Part shown: positions 45,989-56,102 of the stretch, piece by piece
How the letters are laid out: each line of letters opens with the position of its first letter
Numbering within the stretch: position 1 is the first letter of the stretch
From: Bdellovibrionales bacterium
GTDB lineage: Bacteria > Bdellovibrionota > UBA1018 > CAIMNF01
Assembly (NCBI GenBank): GCA_018266375.1
Contig: JAFEAO010000005.1
Location: 130,619 to 194,618 of the forward strand
Reading direction: 5' to 3'
Length of the DNA stretch: 64,000 nucleotides
The notes under the pieces: generated by a model
Seen by the model: only the letters and a program-made list of their open reading frames with translations
The model's database searches: none
Told to the model about the DNA's origin: nothing
Made by a program: the position numbers and the translations under genes

Positions 45989-46939
45989 ATGCATTTTTTG
46001 CTCTCGTTGCTGCTCTTTCAAGCATCTTACTCTTTCGCGGCCGAAACCACCCACATCCGCGTCATGACTTCAAACCTCACCACCGGCAATCATCAAAATT
46101 ACGATAACGGCGAGGGCATCCGCATCATGAAAGGTCTCAAGGCCGACGTGATACTCGTCCAAGAATTCAATTACAAATCCGATTCCGAAAAAGACATCAA
46201 AGACATGGTGGCGCAAATCGGACCGGAGTTCAGCTACTACCGCGAGTCGGAAGACTCCGACAAGATCCCGAACGGGATCATCTCCCGTTTCCCGATTTTG
46301 CAATCCGGAGAGTGGGCCGACGAAAACAACCCCGACCGCGACTTTGCATGGGCCAAGCTCGACGTTCCAGGCGCTAAAAAGCTTTGGGCCATCAGCGTAC
46401 ACTTGAAATCAAGCACGGGCGCTGCGAACGCCGCTCGCCGCATGGCACAGACCAAGGCGCTGAAAAGATACATCGCGGACAATATCCCTGAAAGCGACTA
46501 CGTGGTTCTGGGTGGCGACTTCAACGTCGTCAGACGCGACGACGCAATCATTAAGGAGTTTGCCGACGTTCTCTACGAAGATGGAACTCCAACCGACTCT
46601 GATGGCGCTTCGGTCACCAACATGAGCCGCAAAAACAACTACGATTGGATCTTGAACGATAAAGACATCGCCGGTTACCAAGTTCCGGTGCGCTTCAAAA
46701 CTCTCGTGGACGAAGCCGATATCGAACTGCAAAATACTTATTCAAAGGGTCTCGTGTTCGACAGCACCAACTTCCCGGTTCTCGATCGCGTCGAACCGGT
46801 TCAAAAAGAAGACAGCCGTGCAAACGGCATGCAGCACCTGACCGTCGTAAAAGATTACGAGATTCCGGCATCCGAAGTGACGACAGATACCGACGAAGAC
46901 ATCGACAGTTGCGTTTGGTATCAATGGGGTTGCTGGTAG
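45989..46939 (+). CDS. Exported endonuclease/exonuclease/phosphatase-family protein
   Basis: 316 residues from ATG 45989, where a signal peptide begins (FLLSLLLFQASYSFA). The EEP fold is shown by RVMTSNLTTGN, VILVQEFNY (metal-binding Glu), ISVHLKSS, YVVLGGDFNVV (Asp and Asn), and a late MQHLTVVKDY whose His may replace the catalytic SDH His. It should hydrolyse phosphodiesters of nucleic acid or phospholipid head groups outside the cytoplasm. Two cysteines in the last residues (SCVWYQWGCW) may be bridged. Its stop lies within a hairpin shared with exbD. Confidence 0.82.
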   Translation: MHFLLSLLLFQASYSFAAETTHIRVMTSNLTTGNHQNYDNGEGIRIMKGLKADVILVQEFNYKSDSEKDIKDMVAQIGPEFSYYRESEDSDKIPNGIISRFPILQSGEWADENNPDRDFAWAKLDVPGAKKLWAISVHLKSSTGAANAARRMAQTKALKRYIADNIPESDYVVLGGDFNVVRRDDAIIKEFADVLYEDGTPTDSDGASVTNMSRKNNYDWILNDKDIAGYQVPVRFKTLVDEADIELQNTYSKGLVFDSTNFPVLDRVEPVQKEDSRANGMQHLTVVKDYEIPASEVTTDTDEDIDSCVWYQWGCW

Positions 46940-46964
46940 ATAAATCGCGAATGCGATTTATCTA
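46937..46964. terminator. Perfect 12-bp hairpin joining convergent gene ends
   Basis: TAGATAAATCGC (46937-46948), loop GAAT, and GCGATTTATCTA (46953-46964) are perfectly paired and symmetric. The first arm carries the stop codon of the plus-strand gene and the second covers the stop of the minus-strand exbD gene. It probably protects or ends both transcripts, although no T-run is present. Confidence 0.55.
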
Positions 46965-47377
46965 CGCTCGATTTGAATCGCGAAACGGGTCAGGCCTAAT
47001 TTTTTAACGAGGTCCATGACTTTGACGACGTCGCCGTGATGGGTTTCCTGATCGGCGCTGATCACTGTTTGCATTTGCGGATTCTTTTGCGCCATCTCTT
47101 TAACCGTCGACTCGAGTGTCGCGAAATTGATTTCTTTACCGGTTAAGAAAATCTTGCCGGCCTTATCGAGAGTGATGCTCAGCGACTCCGACGCAGACTT
47201 CTCGCCCGTCTCGGTCTTCGGTAGGTTCACGTTCATCTGTTCGCGCACGAGCATTGGAGCGGTCACCATGAAGATCACGAGGAGCACGAGCACCACATCG
47301 ACGAACGGCGTGACGTTAATCTCAGAGATACTCGGAAGGTCGTCGCCATTTCTGTCGATGGAAATTTTACTAGCCAT
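46958..47377 (-). CDS. ExbD/TolR-family proton-channel subunit
   Basis: 139 residues. One membrane helix (about 22-42) with the essential acid in INVTPFVDVVLVLLVIFMVTAP (Asp27 region), then a periplasmic domain (about 60-139; LDKAGKIFLTGKEI, VISADQETHHGDVVKVMDLVKKLG) that binds peptidoglycan or a partner. With the ExbB/TolQ protein it converts proton flow into mechanical work on the outer membrane. Whether it is a Tol or a Ton part cannot be decided, since no tolA or tonB lies here. It overlaps the upstream gene by 8 bases. Confidence 0.9.
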   Translation of the reverse strand: MASKISIDRNGDDLPSISEINVTPFVDVVLVLLVIFMVTAPMLVREQMNVNLPKTETGEKSASESLSITLDKAGKIFLTGKEINFATLESTVKEMAQKNPQMQTVISADQETHHGDVVKVMDLVKKLGLTRFAIQIERR

Positions 47378-47975
47378 GGAGTTTTGAAACCATCAAATCG
47401 CGAATCGATTGTGCCTCGAGAGTCGCGTTACGCAAACGTTGTCCGAAATAGTTGTAAGCCACGACCGCAGGAATCGCGACGAAGAGGCCGACCGCGGTTG
47501 CGATCAACGCTTCAGCGAGACCGAGCATCACCGCGTTCATCGCAGAACCTTGTTGACTCGACAAAATCCCGAAGCTTTGAATGATCCCGAGTACGGTTCC
47601 AAAGAGACCGATGAACGGAGCGTTCGCGCCCAAAGTTGCGAGAATGTTTAGTCCGCGTTCCATTTTAATTTTCTCAGCAGTCATGTAGCTCTGTACAACG
47701 CGATCTAAATTTTCTGAATCTTTCGATCCGGATTCGAGCGCCGCCTTAACAACCCCCGCCAAATAGGAGGGGTTGGCGTTTGACCAAGTTTTTAGCGCAT
47801 CCCAGTTCTTTGCTTGAATGAAATTTCGTAAGTCGTCGAGTTTACTCGACGAGAGCTCGCGATTAAAAACGCGACGACGATCGAACATGATTCCGACCGA
47901 CCAAATCGACAAAAGAAATAAAATAATGAGCACGCCGCGCGCTCCCATTCCCATTAAATTTACCCAGTTTTCCAT
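47370..47975 (-). CDS. MotA/TolQ/ExbB-family proton-channel subunit
   Basis: 201 residues from ATG 47975; a longer frame to 48047 lacks a ribosome site. Three membrane helices: about 10-30, 105-128 (LNILATLGANAPFIGLFGTV, the family signature) and 145-172 (LAEALIATAVGLFVAIPAVV). The cytoplasmic loop between helices 1 and 2 carries the usual helices. Together with the next gene's product it forms an inner-membrane proton channel. The operon is divergent from tkt. Confidence 0.9.
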   Translation of the reverse strand: MENWVNLMGMGARGVLIILFLLSIWSVGIMFDRRRVFNRELSSSKLDDLRNFIQAKNWDALKTWSNANPSYLAGVVKAALESGSKDSENLDRVVQSYMTAEKIKMERGLNILATLGANAPFIGLFGTVLGIIQSFGILSSQQGSAMNAVMLGLAEALIATAVGLFVAIPAVVAYNYFGQRLRNATLEAQSIRDLMVSKLHG

Positions 47976-48030
47976 ATGATTTATTGTAGTTGATGATACG
48001 ATCGGGGTACAGAAATACTGCGAGGTAATT

Positions 48031-50040
48031 ATGGAAAATCCTTCCAATCAAAAGATTGACTGGCTCAGCATCAACGCCATTCGTACGTTCTCCATCGACG
48101 CGGTTCAGAAGGCGAACTCGGGACATCCTGGACTTCCACTCGGCGCCGCGCCCTTTGCTTACGTGCTGTTCCAAAAACATCTGAAGTTCAATCCTAAGAA
48201 TCCGGATTTTCCAGATCGCGACCGTTTTGTACTCTCCGCAGGTCACGGCAGCGCGCTCATTTACAGCTTACTGCATCTGTACGGTTACCCTCTCACTCTC
48301 GATGACGTTAAAAACTTCCGCCAATATGGAAGTAAAACTCCGGGCCATCCTGAGTCATTCATTACCAAAGGCGTCGAAGCCACCACCGGTCCGCTCGGTC
48401 AGGGTTCGGCAAACGCGGTCGGCATGGCGATGGCCGAGCGCAAACTTGCCAATATGTTTAATACTCCAGATCAAACCGTAATCGATCACCACACCTATTG
48501 CCTGGTCGGCGATGGTGATTTAATGGAAGGCGTCTCCGCTGAGGCCGCGTCACTCGCGGGCCATCTTAAACTCGGCAAACTCATTTATCTCTACGACGCA
48601 AACGACGTGTCGCTCGACGGTCCAACCTCTTTGACGTTTACCGAAGACGTCGGTAAACGGTATGAGTCTTATGGCTGGCAAGTCATCACCGTAAAAGAAG
48701 GCAACACCGATTTGAATGCAATCGATGAGGCACTCACCTTGGCGAAGAAGGAAACGCAGAAGCCGACTCTCATCATTTTAAAAACGACGATCGGTTTCGG
48801 ATCACCGAACAAATCGGGCAAGAGCGCCGCTCACGGCAGCCCGCTCGGGACTGACGAGGTCGCGCTCACCAAGAAGGCTTTGGGTTGGGAGTACGCGGAC
48901 GCGTTCCACATCCCTGCCGAAGCTCGCTCGAACTTCGAACTTGCCGGCAAGCGCGGTGCCGCCTCTGAGTCGGCTTGGAATGCGACTTTCGAATCTTGGT
49001 GCGCTAAAAATCCGGAGAAGGCAAAACTTTGGGAACAAGCGTTCACACTCGGTCTTCCGGTCGACTTTGATTCCAAACTTCCGACTTTTAAAGTCGGCGA
49101 TGATTTCGCATCTCGCGAAGCGGCCGGCAAAGTCTTAAACACCATCGCAAGCATGGTGCCGTATCTGTTCGGCGGCGATGCCGATCTCTCTTGTTCAACC
49201 AACACGTTCATCAAAGACGGAGGTTCGTATGAAGGCCAAAAAGGCTCAGGCCGCAATATCCACTACGGCGTACGCGAGCATGCGATGGGCGCCATCGCAA
49301 ACGGAATCGCTTATCACGGTGGTCTTAAGACTTTCACTGCGACTTTCTTTTGCTTTGCCGATTACATGAAACCGGCGATCCGTTTGGCGGCGATGAACCA
49401 CCTGCCTGTGGTGTTTGTGTTCACGCACGACTCCATTGGCTTGGGTGAGGACGGCCCAACCCACCAACCGGTTGAACACTTGATGTCGATGCGCGGGATT
49501 CCAGGTCTAACAACACTGCGTCCAGCTGACTCTAACGAGACCCGCGAAGCCTGGAAGTTTGCGATGACACACAGGAAGGGGCCGGTCTGTCTTGTGCTCT
49601 CTCGTCAAAAATTGAAAACAATCGATCGCGGGCTTTGCGGTTCCGAGAGAGGCCTCATTTATGGCGCGTACGTTCTCTCGGATAAATCGGGTTATAAAGC
49701 GATTTTGGTCGCAACCGGGTCTGAAGTGGCTCTTGCACTCGACGTACAGGCCAAACTGGACGCCGCCGGAACTCCCGTACGCGTGGTCTCCATGCCCTCC
49801 CTCGAATTATTCCTGAAGCAGCCGTCGAACGTGCGTGAAAACGTGATTCCGGCTTCTTGCCGCAAGGTCGCTTCGATCGAGGCGGGGATTACTTTGGGTT
49901 GGGCGCAGATTACCGGACGTGACGGACTTCAAATCGGCGTCGATGATTTCGGGACTTCGGCTCCCGCAGGCAAGATCTTCGAAAAGTTCGGACTCACGTC
50001 CGATGCAATCACCGCAAAAGTTCAGGGCTGGTTGAAATAG
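48031..50040 (+). CDS. tkt: Transketolase
   Basis: 669 residues. It moves two-carbon ketol units between sugar phosphates in the pentose phosphate pathway, using thiamine diphosphate. Key elements: [14 protein letters not shown] (His), the cofactor motif [20 protein letters not shown] with DAN further on, the glutamate region [14 protein letters not shown] in [36 protein letters not shown], and the C-terminal domain with GWAQITG. Normal length and order. The stop overlaps the acetyltransferase start by one base. Confidence 0.96.
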   Translation: MENPSNQKIDWLSINAIRTFSIDAVQKANSGHPGLPLGAAPFAYVLFQKHLKFNPKNPDFPDRDRFVLSAGHGSALIYSLLHLYGYPLTLDDVKNFRQYGSKTPGHPESFITKGVEATTGPLGQGSANAVGMAMAERKLANMFNTPDQTVIDHHTYCLVGDGDLMEGVSAEAASLAGHLKLGKLIYLYDANDVSLDGPTSLTFTEDVGKRYESYGWQVITVKEGNTDLNAIDEALTLAKKETQKPTLIILKTTIGFGSPNKSGKSAAHGSPLGTDEVALTKKALGWEYADAFHIPAEARSNFELAGKRGAASESAWNATFESWCAKNPEKAKLWEQAFTLGLPVDFDSKLPTFKVGDDFASREAAGKVLNTIASMVPYLFGGDADLSCSTNTFIKDGGSYEGQKGSGRNIHYGVREHAMGAIANGIAYHGGLKTFTATFFCFADYMKPAIRLAAMNHLPVVFVFTHDSIGLGEDGPTHQPVEHLMSMRGIPGLTTLRPADSNETREAWKFAMTHRKGPVCLVLSRQKLKTIDRGLCGSERGLIYGAYVLSDKSGYKAILVATGSEVALALDVQAKLDAAGTPVRVVSMPSLELFLKQPSNVRENVIPASCRKVASIEAGITLGWAQITGRDGLQIGVDDFGTSAPAGKIFEKFGLTSDAITAKVQGWLK

Positions 50041-50894
50041 TGGCAGAACCGGCGCTCATTCAGGAGATTTCGGCTGCCAACGCTGAACTCGTGAACTCGC
50101 TCGTCTCCGACGCTTTTTTGTACAAAAAGCCGCATCAGTTTTTCGATGACTTCCCGATCTGGGGATCAGAGCGAATACACCGCTTCGGCGTGTTTCAAGA
50201 TCAGCGGCTCATCAGTCACGTCGGGATCCGCCTGACGGCGATCGGGCCGGTGCGGGTCGGACTCATTGGTGCCGTTGCCACTCATATCGGCAATCGCGGG
50301 CAGGGCCAAAGCTCACGGTTACTGGAGCATACGATCAAGTTTGCGGAAACACGAAACGTGGAGTGGCTCGCTCTCTGGGGATCGGAACATGAGTTTTACT
50401 CCAAATTCGGTTTCGGACTCGTGGGAACTCAAACCCGAATCAAACTCGGCGAGATATTAAAAACGAAGCAGCCGGCTCGGATCATGGTCGTCGAGGGCTA
50501 CACTCCCAAAATTTTTGATGCTCTCTTAACGGTGCAAACTCCGACTTCAGTCACGCTCACTCCGGCCGATCGTCCCTGGTTTGAAAAACACAAGACCGTG
50601 CAGTGGTTTTGGACGGCTGCTCCGTTTTCGTTCGTCGGATTCGAGCGCGGAATGGATCTTCCGCACATCGTGCACGAATGGGGCGGCGATGCCGGTGCGC
50701 TCACATCGATCTTCCAACACGTTTACAAAGCCGATCCATCGGCGGAGATCCTGACTCATCCGTTATTTTTGACGAAGCTCGGGCTAACTCCGGACATCGC
50801 CCATGTAAACGAGCGCCTGTGCCTTGCAAAACCGATGAAAGACCGACAAACGTGGCCGGACGAGTACTGGATTTCCGGATTGAATTCCTGCTAA
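50040..50894 (+). CDS. GNAT-family acetyltransferase
   Basis: 284 residues with a GTG start on the last base of the tkt stop, so probably translated by coupling. Residues 1-140 form a GNAT fold: LISHVGIRLTAIGPVRVGLI, then AVATHIGNRGQGQSSRLLEH with the acetyl-CoA pyrophosphate loop (RGQGQSS), then WLALWGSEHEFYSKFGFGLVG. The C-terminal half (150-284) is an added domain of unclear origin, as in two-domain predicted acetyltransferases. Substrate unknown. Its end overlaps the convergent kinase gene by four bases. Confidence 0.75.
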   Translation: MAEPALIQEISAANAELVNSLVSDAFLYKKPHQFFDDFPIWGSERIHRFGVFQDQRLISHVGIRLTAIGPVRVGLIGAVATHIGNRGQGQSSRLLEHTIKFAETRNVEWLALWGSEHEFYSKFGFGLVGTQTRIKLGEILKTKQPARIMVVEGYTPKIFDALLTVQTPTSVTLTPADRPWFEKHKTVQWFWTAAPFSFVGFERGMDLPHIVHEWGGDAGALTSIFQHVYKADPSAEILTHPLFLTKLGLTPDIAHVNERLCLAKPMKDRQTWPDEYWISGLNSC

Positions 50895-52552
50895 ACTTGG
50901 CGTTTAAACAAAAAGAATAGACCAAAGATGATGAGGATCACGCCAAGTGACGGGTAATCGCCCCAGTGGTGTCCACGATCCGATTGAATCACGATGGCCC
51001 CGGCGATCAATGCGCCACCCGCGGCAATTGAAGCCGAAATGCGGCGGTTGCCGGCTTCGGTCACTCGTGCGAGACGCGCGAGCTCCGGAGATTTCAGCTC
51101 GAGCGCATAGTCGTTACGGGCAAACTTTTGAAGCGCCCAGCGGATATTGCGTGGGAGAACATCCAAAAGCGAGAGCAGCTCTTTTGATATCTTAAACGCA
51201 TCCGATTTTAAGCGACTCACCGAAGTCTGAATTTTTACAACATCAGCAATAAGGGTCTCGCCCACGGAGATCATGTCGAATTCAGGATCAAGCAGACGGC
51301 CCAATCCTTCCATCGTAACAATCGCGCGGAAGACGAGCATCCAATCACCGGGAACGCGAATATTGTATTTTGCCGCAACCTTGGTGGCTTCAACGAGCAC
51401 GCGGCCGGTATTGACTTCCTTGATACTGAGGCCCAGATGAGGCGATAAAATGTTACGTACCTCGCGCTGAAACGCCACGAAATCCACCGACGTATCCACC
51501 GTACCCAGGTCCGCATAGGTGTAGCAAAGCGTCTCGTAGTCTTCTTCGAGCAGCGCCCAAACCATCATCGCGAGCTGGTCGCGGGATTTTTGAGAAAGAC
51601 GTCCGACGATCCCAAAATCGATGATCCCGAGCTTATCGCCCGGGAGTACAAACAGATTACCGCCGTGCAAGTCTCCATGGAATACTCCGTACTTGAGCAC
51701 CGAGTACAAAAAGGCTTTCGCACCGAGTTCGGCGATTTTTCGGCGATCGATATCGGAGGAGCGAATCCGTTCCTTATCGTTAAGCTTGATGCCCTCGAAT
51801 TTTTCGAGCACGAGCACTTCATGAGTGCTAAATTCGCGGTAAACCTTGGGAACACGGATATCTTCAAATTCTTCGAGATTTTTTCCGATTTTTAAGATGT
51901 TATTGGCTTCGATTTTAAAATCGAGCTCATATTGGAGCGACTTAAAAAATTCTTCGACAAAAACTTTCGGATTCAGGATCCGAAGTTCTGGAAAGTAGCG
52001 CTCGAACATGTCGGCCAAAAACGAAAGAAGCGTAACATCCGTCTCGATAGTTTTACGGATGTCCGGACGCAAGACTTTTACGACAACCGCGTCGCCCGAG
52101 TGCAACCGCGCTTCGTGAACCACGCCGATGCTCGCGGCAGCGAGCGGAGTCGGACTGAACTCGCGGAACGCTGTCGTTAACGGTTGACCAAGCTCGGATT
52201 CGATCCGTGCTTTTACGATCTCAAACGGCAGCGGCGTGACGTTGTCTTGAAGCTTAACAAGCTCGTCGACAATATGCTCGGGCACGAGGTCCGGTCGCAT
52301 CGAGAGCACTTGTCCGAGCTTGATAAAGGTCGGTCCAAGTTCTTCAAATGCTTCGCGGAGCCGAACGCCAAAACTTTTTCCGGAACCAACTTCAGACCAA
52401 CGGAGGAGTTTATTCGGAAGATAAGTACTAAGCCCGAGACGCTCTATCACGTCGCCGAACCCGTGACGAGAGAGAACAGTCGCGATCTGGCGTAAGCGAC
52501 CTACGCTTTTGACTGCCCGGGTAAATTGAATCCCTCTCTTGATGGCTCCCAT
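50891..52552 (-). CDS. UbiB/AarF-family atypical kinase
   Basis: 553 residues. The protein-kinase-like (ADCK/UbiB) family supports quinone biosynthesis or lipid handling. The family hallmark KxGQ region is present (LGPTFIKLGQVLSMRPDLVP), as are the Ala-rich nucleotide loop PLAAASIGVVHEARL with the following VVVKVLRP lysine, the catalytic HGDLHGGNLFV and the metal-binding IDFGIVGRL. Two membrane helices close the C-terminus (about 505-525 and 533-550), as in UbiB. Upstream lies rnr, 12 bases away on the same strand. Confidence 0.92.
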   Translation of the reverse strand: MGAIKRGIQFTRAVKSVGRLRQIATVLSRHGFGDVIERLGLSTYLPNKLLRWSEVGSGKSFGVRLREAFEELGPTFIKLGQVLSMRPDLVPEHIVDELVKLQDNVTPLPFEIVKARIESELGQPLTTAFREFSPTPLAAASIGVVHEARLHSGDAVVVKVLRPDIRKTIETDVTLLSFLADMFERYFPELRILNPKVFVEEFFKSLQYELDFKIEANNILKIGKNLEEFEDIRVPKVYREFSTHEVLVLEKFEGIKLNDKERIRSSDIDRRKIAELGAKAFLYSVLKYGVFHGDLHGGNLFVLPGDKLGIIDFGIVGRLSQKSRDQLAMMVWALLEEDYETLCYTYADLGTVDTSVDFVAFQREVRNILSPHLGLSIKEVNTGRVLVEATKVAAKYNIRVPGDWMLVFRAIVTMEGLGRLLDPEFDMISVGETLIADVVKIQTSVSRLKSDAFKISKELLSLLDVLPRNIRWALQKFARNDYALELKSPELARLARVTEAGNRRISASIAAGGALIAGAIVIQSDRGHHWGDYPSLGVILIIFGLFFLFKRQV

Positions 52553-52564
52553 GCAGAGAGTGTA

Positions 52565-54760
52565 TCAGTCGCGGAGTTCAAACTCAACTTGGCGTGTATC
52601 GAGATCCACCCGAACGACCTGGATCTTAACCTTGTCGCCGATTTGGAAGGTCCGCTTTTTCTTGCGGCCTGAAAACACCATACGCTCTTCGTTAAACGAG
52701 TACCAATCGTCGGTCATACTCTCGATCTGGACCATGCCCTCGCAAAACGGGTGCCAAAGCTGTACAAACATGCCCTTATCGGTCATACCGTTGATCTTGC
52801 CTTCAAACTCCTCGCCCATGTGTTTAGCCATGAGGCGGACTTGCTTGAAGCGGATCGACTCACGCTCGGCTTCAGACGCGATCCTCTCGCGATAGCTGCA
52901 GTGCTCAGCTGACTCCTCAAGCTGACCTTGCAACTCCTCGAGAGTGCCCTCCGGCGGACGCGGCTGGTGATTGCGCTCGCGCTGAAGAGCCGCTCTGAGT
53001 TGACGATGGACGATCAAATCGGGATAGCGGCGAATCGGCGACGTGAAATGAGTGTACGCGTCCGATGCGAGGCCGTAGTGCTCGCCGTGAGTGGCGCTGT
53101 AAATCGCCTGGCGCATCGAACGCAGGAGTGCGGTCGCAAGCACCGGCTCGGCAGGATTGCCTTTGAGCGTGCGGATGAAAGCCGCGAGCACCTCCGGGCG
53201 GGGCACGCCACCTGTGGCGAACTGCATCCCCATCGAACGGGCGAGTTTACGGAATTTTTCGATCGCTTCGGGAGAAGGCTCTTCGTGAATCCGGTAAATA
53301 AACGGAAGTTTACGTTCGAGCATCCACTCGGTAACGGATTCGTTCGCGGCGATCATGAATTCTTCGATTAAGCGGTGGGCGTCGTTACGCTCGCGCACAA
53401 CGATGTCGTTAGGCTCGCCGGTCTTTTCATCCAAAATGATTTCAGACTCGGGAAAATCGAAGTCGATTGACCCGCGCTGAAAGCGGGCGTCTCGAAGAAT
53501 GCGGTAAAGCGCAAACATCGTCGCATGCTTGGGATCGTTCTTCTCGGCTTCGATTTCGGTGTAGGTTGCGCGACGGCGCGATTCCATAATGCCGTCATAA
53601 AGTTTTACTTCGCTCTTTACGCCTTTGGCATCGTAATCGATCGAGCACGCCATACAGAGTCGCGGGACATTGGGCTTCAAACTGCAAAGCTCCTCGGAGA
53701 GTGCGCGAGGAAGCATATGGAACGCGCGCTCCGGAAAGTATACGCTGGTCGCGCGAGCGTAGGCCTCATCGTCGAGCGGCGTGTTTTGCTTTACGTAGTG
53801 AGAAACATCTGCGATCGCGACCCAGAGGCGAAATCCCCCACTTTGCAGACTCTCGACATAAACAGCATCGTCGAAATCGCGAGCACGCTCACCATCGATG
53901 GTCATCAGTGGAAGATGGCGAAGATCGGTACGACCCTCCTCGTCTTTGCCCGGAACCTCTAATTTGTAAGATTCAGCCTGTTTTACCGCTTCAAATGTAT
54001 GGTGCTCGGTGAGGTTAAACTCGCCCGCAACCATCTGAATGTCGTAAATTGCGGGCAACATCGGTCCGATGACTTCTTTGATAGTCGCGGTGACGACTGC
54101 GCCGCCGGTTTCGGCGTCGCCATACACCATCTCGGCTTTTACCCAATCGCCTTCTTTGACTTGTGGCGGGATTGAAGCAAGATAGATCTCTTCTTTGGCT
54201 TTCTTACGCTCGTAAACGAGGATGCCGGCCTGTCCATGATAGGCCGCTTTTTTACCGCGACGGAAATCGTCTTTTTCTTGGAAATAGACGCGACCGAAAA
54301 TTTCTTTAAACCGATGCTCGAGAACCTTTAAATCTTCAATCTCACCTGAGTCGCTGACGAAAACCTCGACGCGATCACCGTGAAAAAGTTGATCGAGGTA
54401 GTAGCGTGGAATGAAGAGGTCTTCGAGATCGCGGCGATCGAAAACGAGAAACGCGGAACCGCGTTTATTTTTATCGATCACGCCCTTCAACCGAATCCAA
54501 TCGGGATTCGGTTGAACCGGTTTGCGGGGGCGCGGGCCCGGACGGCCTGAACCACGGCCTGGATCGCGACGGCTTTTACCGCGCTTCTGATCACGGTCGA
54601 ATTTCGAGCGACCGACACCTTTGACCTCGCCGCGGACTTTGTTCTTTTTTTTACCGCCGAAGGATCTCTCGGGGGAGCGTTCCTCGGACTTGCCCTTGGC
54701 TCCGTCCTTCTTGCCGATCTTGTGCGGCTTTCCCGAACGATCATAAAAAATATTCGACAT
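52565..54760 (-). CDS. rnr: Ribonuclease R
   Basis: 731 residues from ATG 54760. A 3'-5' exoribonuclease that digests structured RNA. After a strongly basic, glycine- and lysine-rich N-terminal tail (about 10-90, probably RNA-binding) come cold-shock-type OB domains (KRGSAFLVFDRRDLEDLFIP), the RNB catalytic domain with MTIDGERARDFDDAVYVE and its four acids, DVSHYVKQNTPLDDEA, YTHFTSPIRRYPDLIVHRQL, and a C-terminal S1 domain (FEGKINGMTDKGMFVQLW). It ends 12 bases before the kinase gene. Confidence 0.95.
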   Translation of the reverse strand: MSNIFYDRSGKPHKIGKKDGAKGKSEERSPERSFGGKKKNKVRGEVKGVGRSKFDRDQKRGKSRRDPGRGSGRPGPRPRKPVQPNPDWIRLKGVIDKNKRGSAFLVFDRRDLEDLFIPRYYLDQLFHGDRVEVFVSDSGEIEDLKVLEHRFKEIFGRVYFQEKDDFRRGKKAAYHGQAGILVYERKKAKEEIYLASIPPQVKEGDWVKAEMVYGDAETGGAVVTATIKEVIGPMLPAIYDIQMVAGEFNLTEHHTFEAVKQAESYKLEVPGKDEEGRTDLRHLPLMTIDGERARDFDDAVYVESLQSGGFRLWVAIADVSHYVKQNTPLDDEAYARATSVYFPERAFHMLPRALSEELCSLKPNVPRLCMACSIDYDAKGVKSEVKLYDGIMESRRRATYTEIEAEKNDPKHATMFALYRILRDARFQRGSIDFDFPESEIILDEKTGEPNDIVVRERNDAHRLIEEFMIAANESVTEWMLERKLPFIYRIHEEPSPEAIEKFRKLARSMGMQFATGGVPRPEVLAAFIRTLKGNPAEPVLATALLRSMRQAIYSATHGEHYGLASDAYTHFTSPIRRYPDLIVHRQLRAALQRERNHQPRPPEGTLEELQGQLEESAEHCSYRERIASEAERESIRFKQVRLMAKHMGEEFEGKINGMTDKGMFVQLWHPFCEGMVQIESMTDDWYSFNEERMVFSGRKKKRTFQIGDKVKIQVVRVDLDTRQVEFELRD

Positions 54761-54782
54761 GCGACCAGTGTAACAGCCATCC

Positions 54783-56039
54783 ATGCTATCCTCAACGAAT
54801 ATGCTGCTTTGGAAAGCGCTCAAACATCGAGGTACGCGCCTGCTTTGGATCGGTCAGCTCACCTCGGCAGTGGGCGATGAGATTCATCGTGTCGCCTTCG
54901 TGTGGCTTTCGGTCCAGCTCATCGGTTCTGATACCGGCTACCTCGCTTCGCTCTCCCTGACCGCCAGCATCCTGATGAGTTTCTTCGGAACGAGGATCGT
55001 CGACCATCTCCCGAGCGAGCGCGCGATGGTGAAGCTCGATTTTATCCGAGCTATCATCGTTGTGATCCCCGTTATCTTCTATCTATTGGGATTACCTACT
55101 TTTGTGATCTTGGTGGTCTGTGCGGTGGCAATTTCCGCTTTTTCCGCTCTATTTGAACCGGTCGTCATGGAAACCGTTCCGAAAGTCGCGAACGAGCCCA
55201 ACTTGCTCAAAGCGGCAAACGGATTGATGTCGACGACTTTCAGGCTTGGGCGAGTGGTCGGTCCGGCCATTGTCGGTCTCCTTGGCGCATTTATTCCGAT
55301 GATCCACTTCTTTACGATCGATATGATGACGTTTTTTATTTCGGCCTATTCGATTCACGCGATCCGACTTCCAAAGAGCGATCCGATCGCGCTTCCGCCG
55401 TTTTCGACCAAAGAGTTTTTACGTAACTACAAATCTTCGATGATGTTACTGAAAAGTAAGCCTGCCGTCTATCGCGCATTGATGGCCAAATGTTTAACCG
55501 GCGGTTGTTGGTACGTGGCTTATGGATTGGGGCTCGCGCTTCTTGCCAACGAAATCACCCCCAATAACGTAAAAACTTTCGGCGTAATGGTCAGTTTCTA
55601 CGGAATCGGCAACGTAGCAAGCGCACTTTGGTTCGGAAACATCCAACGCAAGAATTCGGAACTCCTCATTTACAGCGGCTTGATCTACCTTGGCATCACC
55701 TTCCTGATGATTTCGGCGGCCAAGACCCTGCCGCTTCTCTTTTTGTTCGCCGCCCTCTCGGCCGTGGGCGGTCCATGGAACGATCTTCCGTTTGTCGACC
55801 TGGTTCAAGCTCATTTCAAACGCAGCGAAATCGCAAAAATTTTCCGTCTTCGAAATATGACCGAAACATTTTTCATGTTGGTAATGACCACCACGTCGCC
55901 GATTTTGTTCAAGATTTGCACGGTTCGCGGGACAATCGCTATCTGCGCGGGCATCATGCTCATTGCGGGTATTTATTCCGAACTGGGTCGGCGCCGAGAT
56001 ATCACTAAGCTTGCGCACTCTCAAGCCGGCTCAAGTTGA
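54783..56039 (+). CDS. MFS transporter
   Basis: 418 residues with about 12 membrane helices. The pattern of the first helices (LLWIGQLTSAVGDEIHRVAF, ASLSLTASILMSFFGTRIVD, AISAFSALFEPVVMETVPKV) resembles the drug/enterobactin-exporter-like branch of the major facilitator superfamily. RLGRVVGPAIVGLLGAF is the helix-5 motif typical of exporters, so an efflux role is likely, with unknown substrate. An alternative start six codons on (ATG 54801) is possible. Divergent from rnr. Confidence 0.82.
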   Translation: MLSSTNMLLWKALKHRGTRLLWIGQLTSAVGDEIHRVAFVWLSVQLIGSDTGYLASLSLTASILMSFFGTRIVDHLPSERAMVKLDFIRAIIVVIPVIFYLLGLPTFVILVVCAVAISAFSALFEPVVMETVPKVANEPNLLKAANGLMSTTFRLGRVVGPAIVGLLGAFIPMIHFFTIDMMTFFISAYSIHAIRLPKSDPIALPPFSTKEFLRNYKSSMMLLKSKPAVYRALMAKCLTGGCWYVAYGLGLALLANEITPNNVKTFGVMVSFYGIGNVASALWFGNIQRKNSELLIYSGLIYLGITFLMISAAKTLPLLFLFAALSAVGGPWNDLPFVDLVQAHFKRSEIAKIFRLRNMTETFFMLVMTTTSPILFKICTVRGTIAICAGIMLIAGIYSELGRRRDITKLAHSQAGSS

Positions 56040-56102
56040 CTGGAGCAGTCCCCAAATAACGGGCGATGTCCCGCTTTTTCAAGCAATTCAGTAGATTCGG
56101 AT

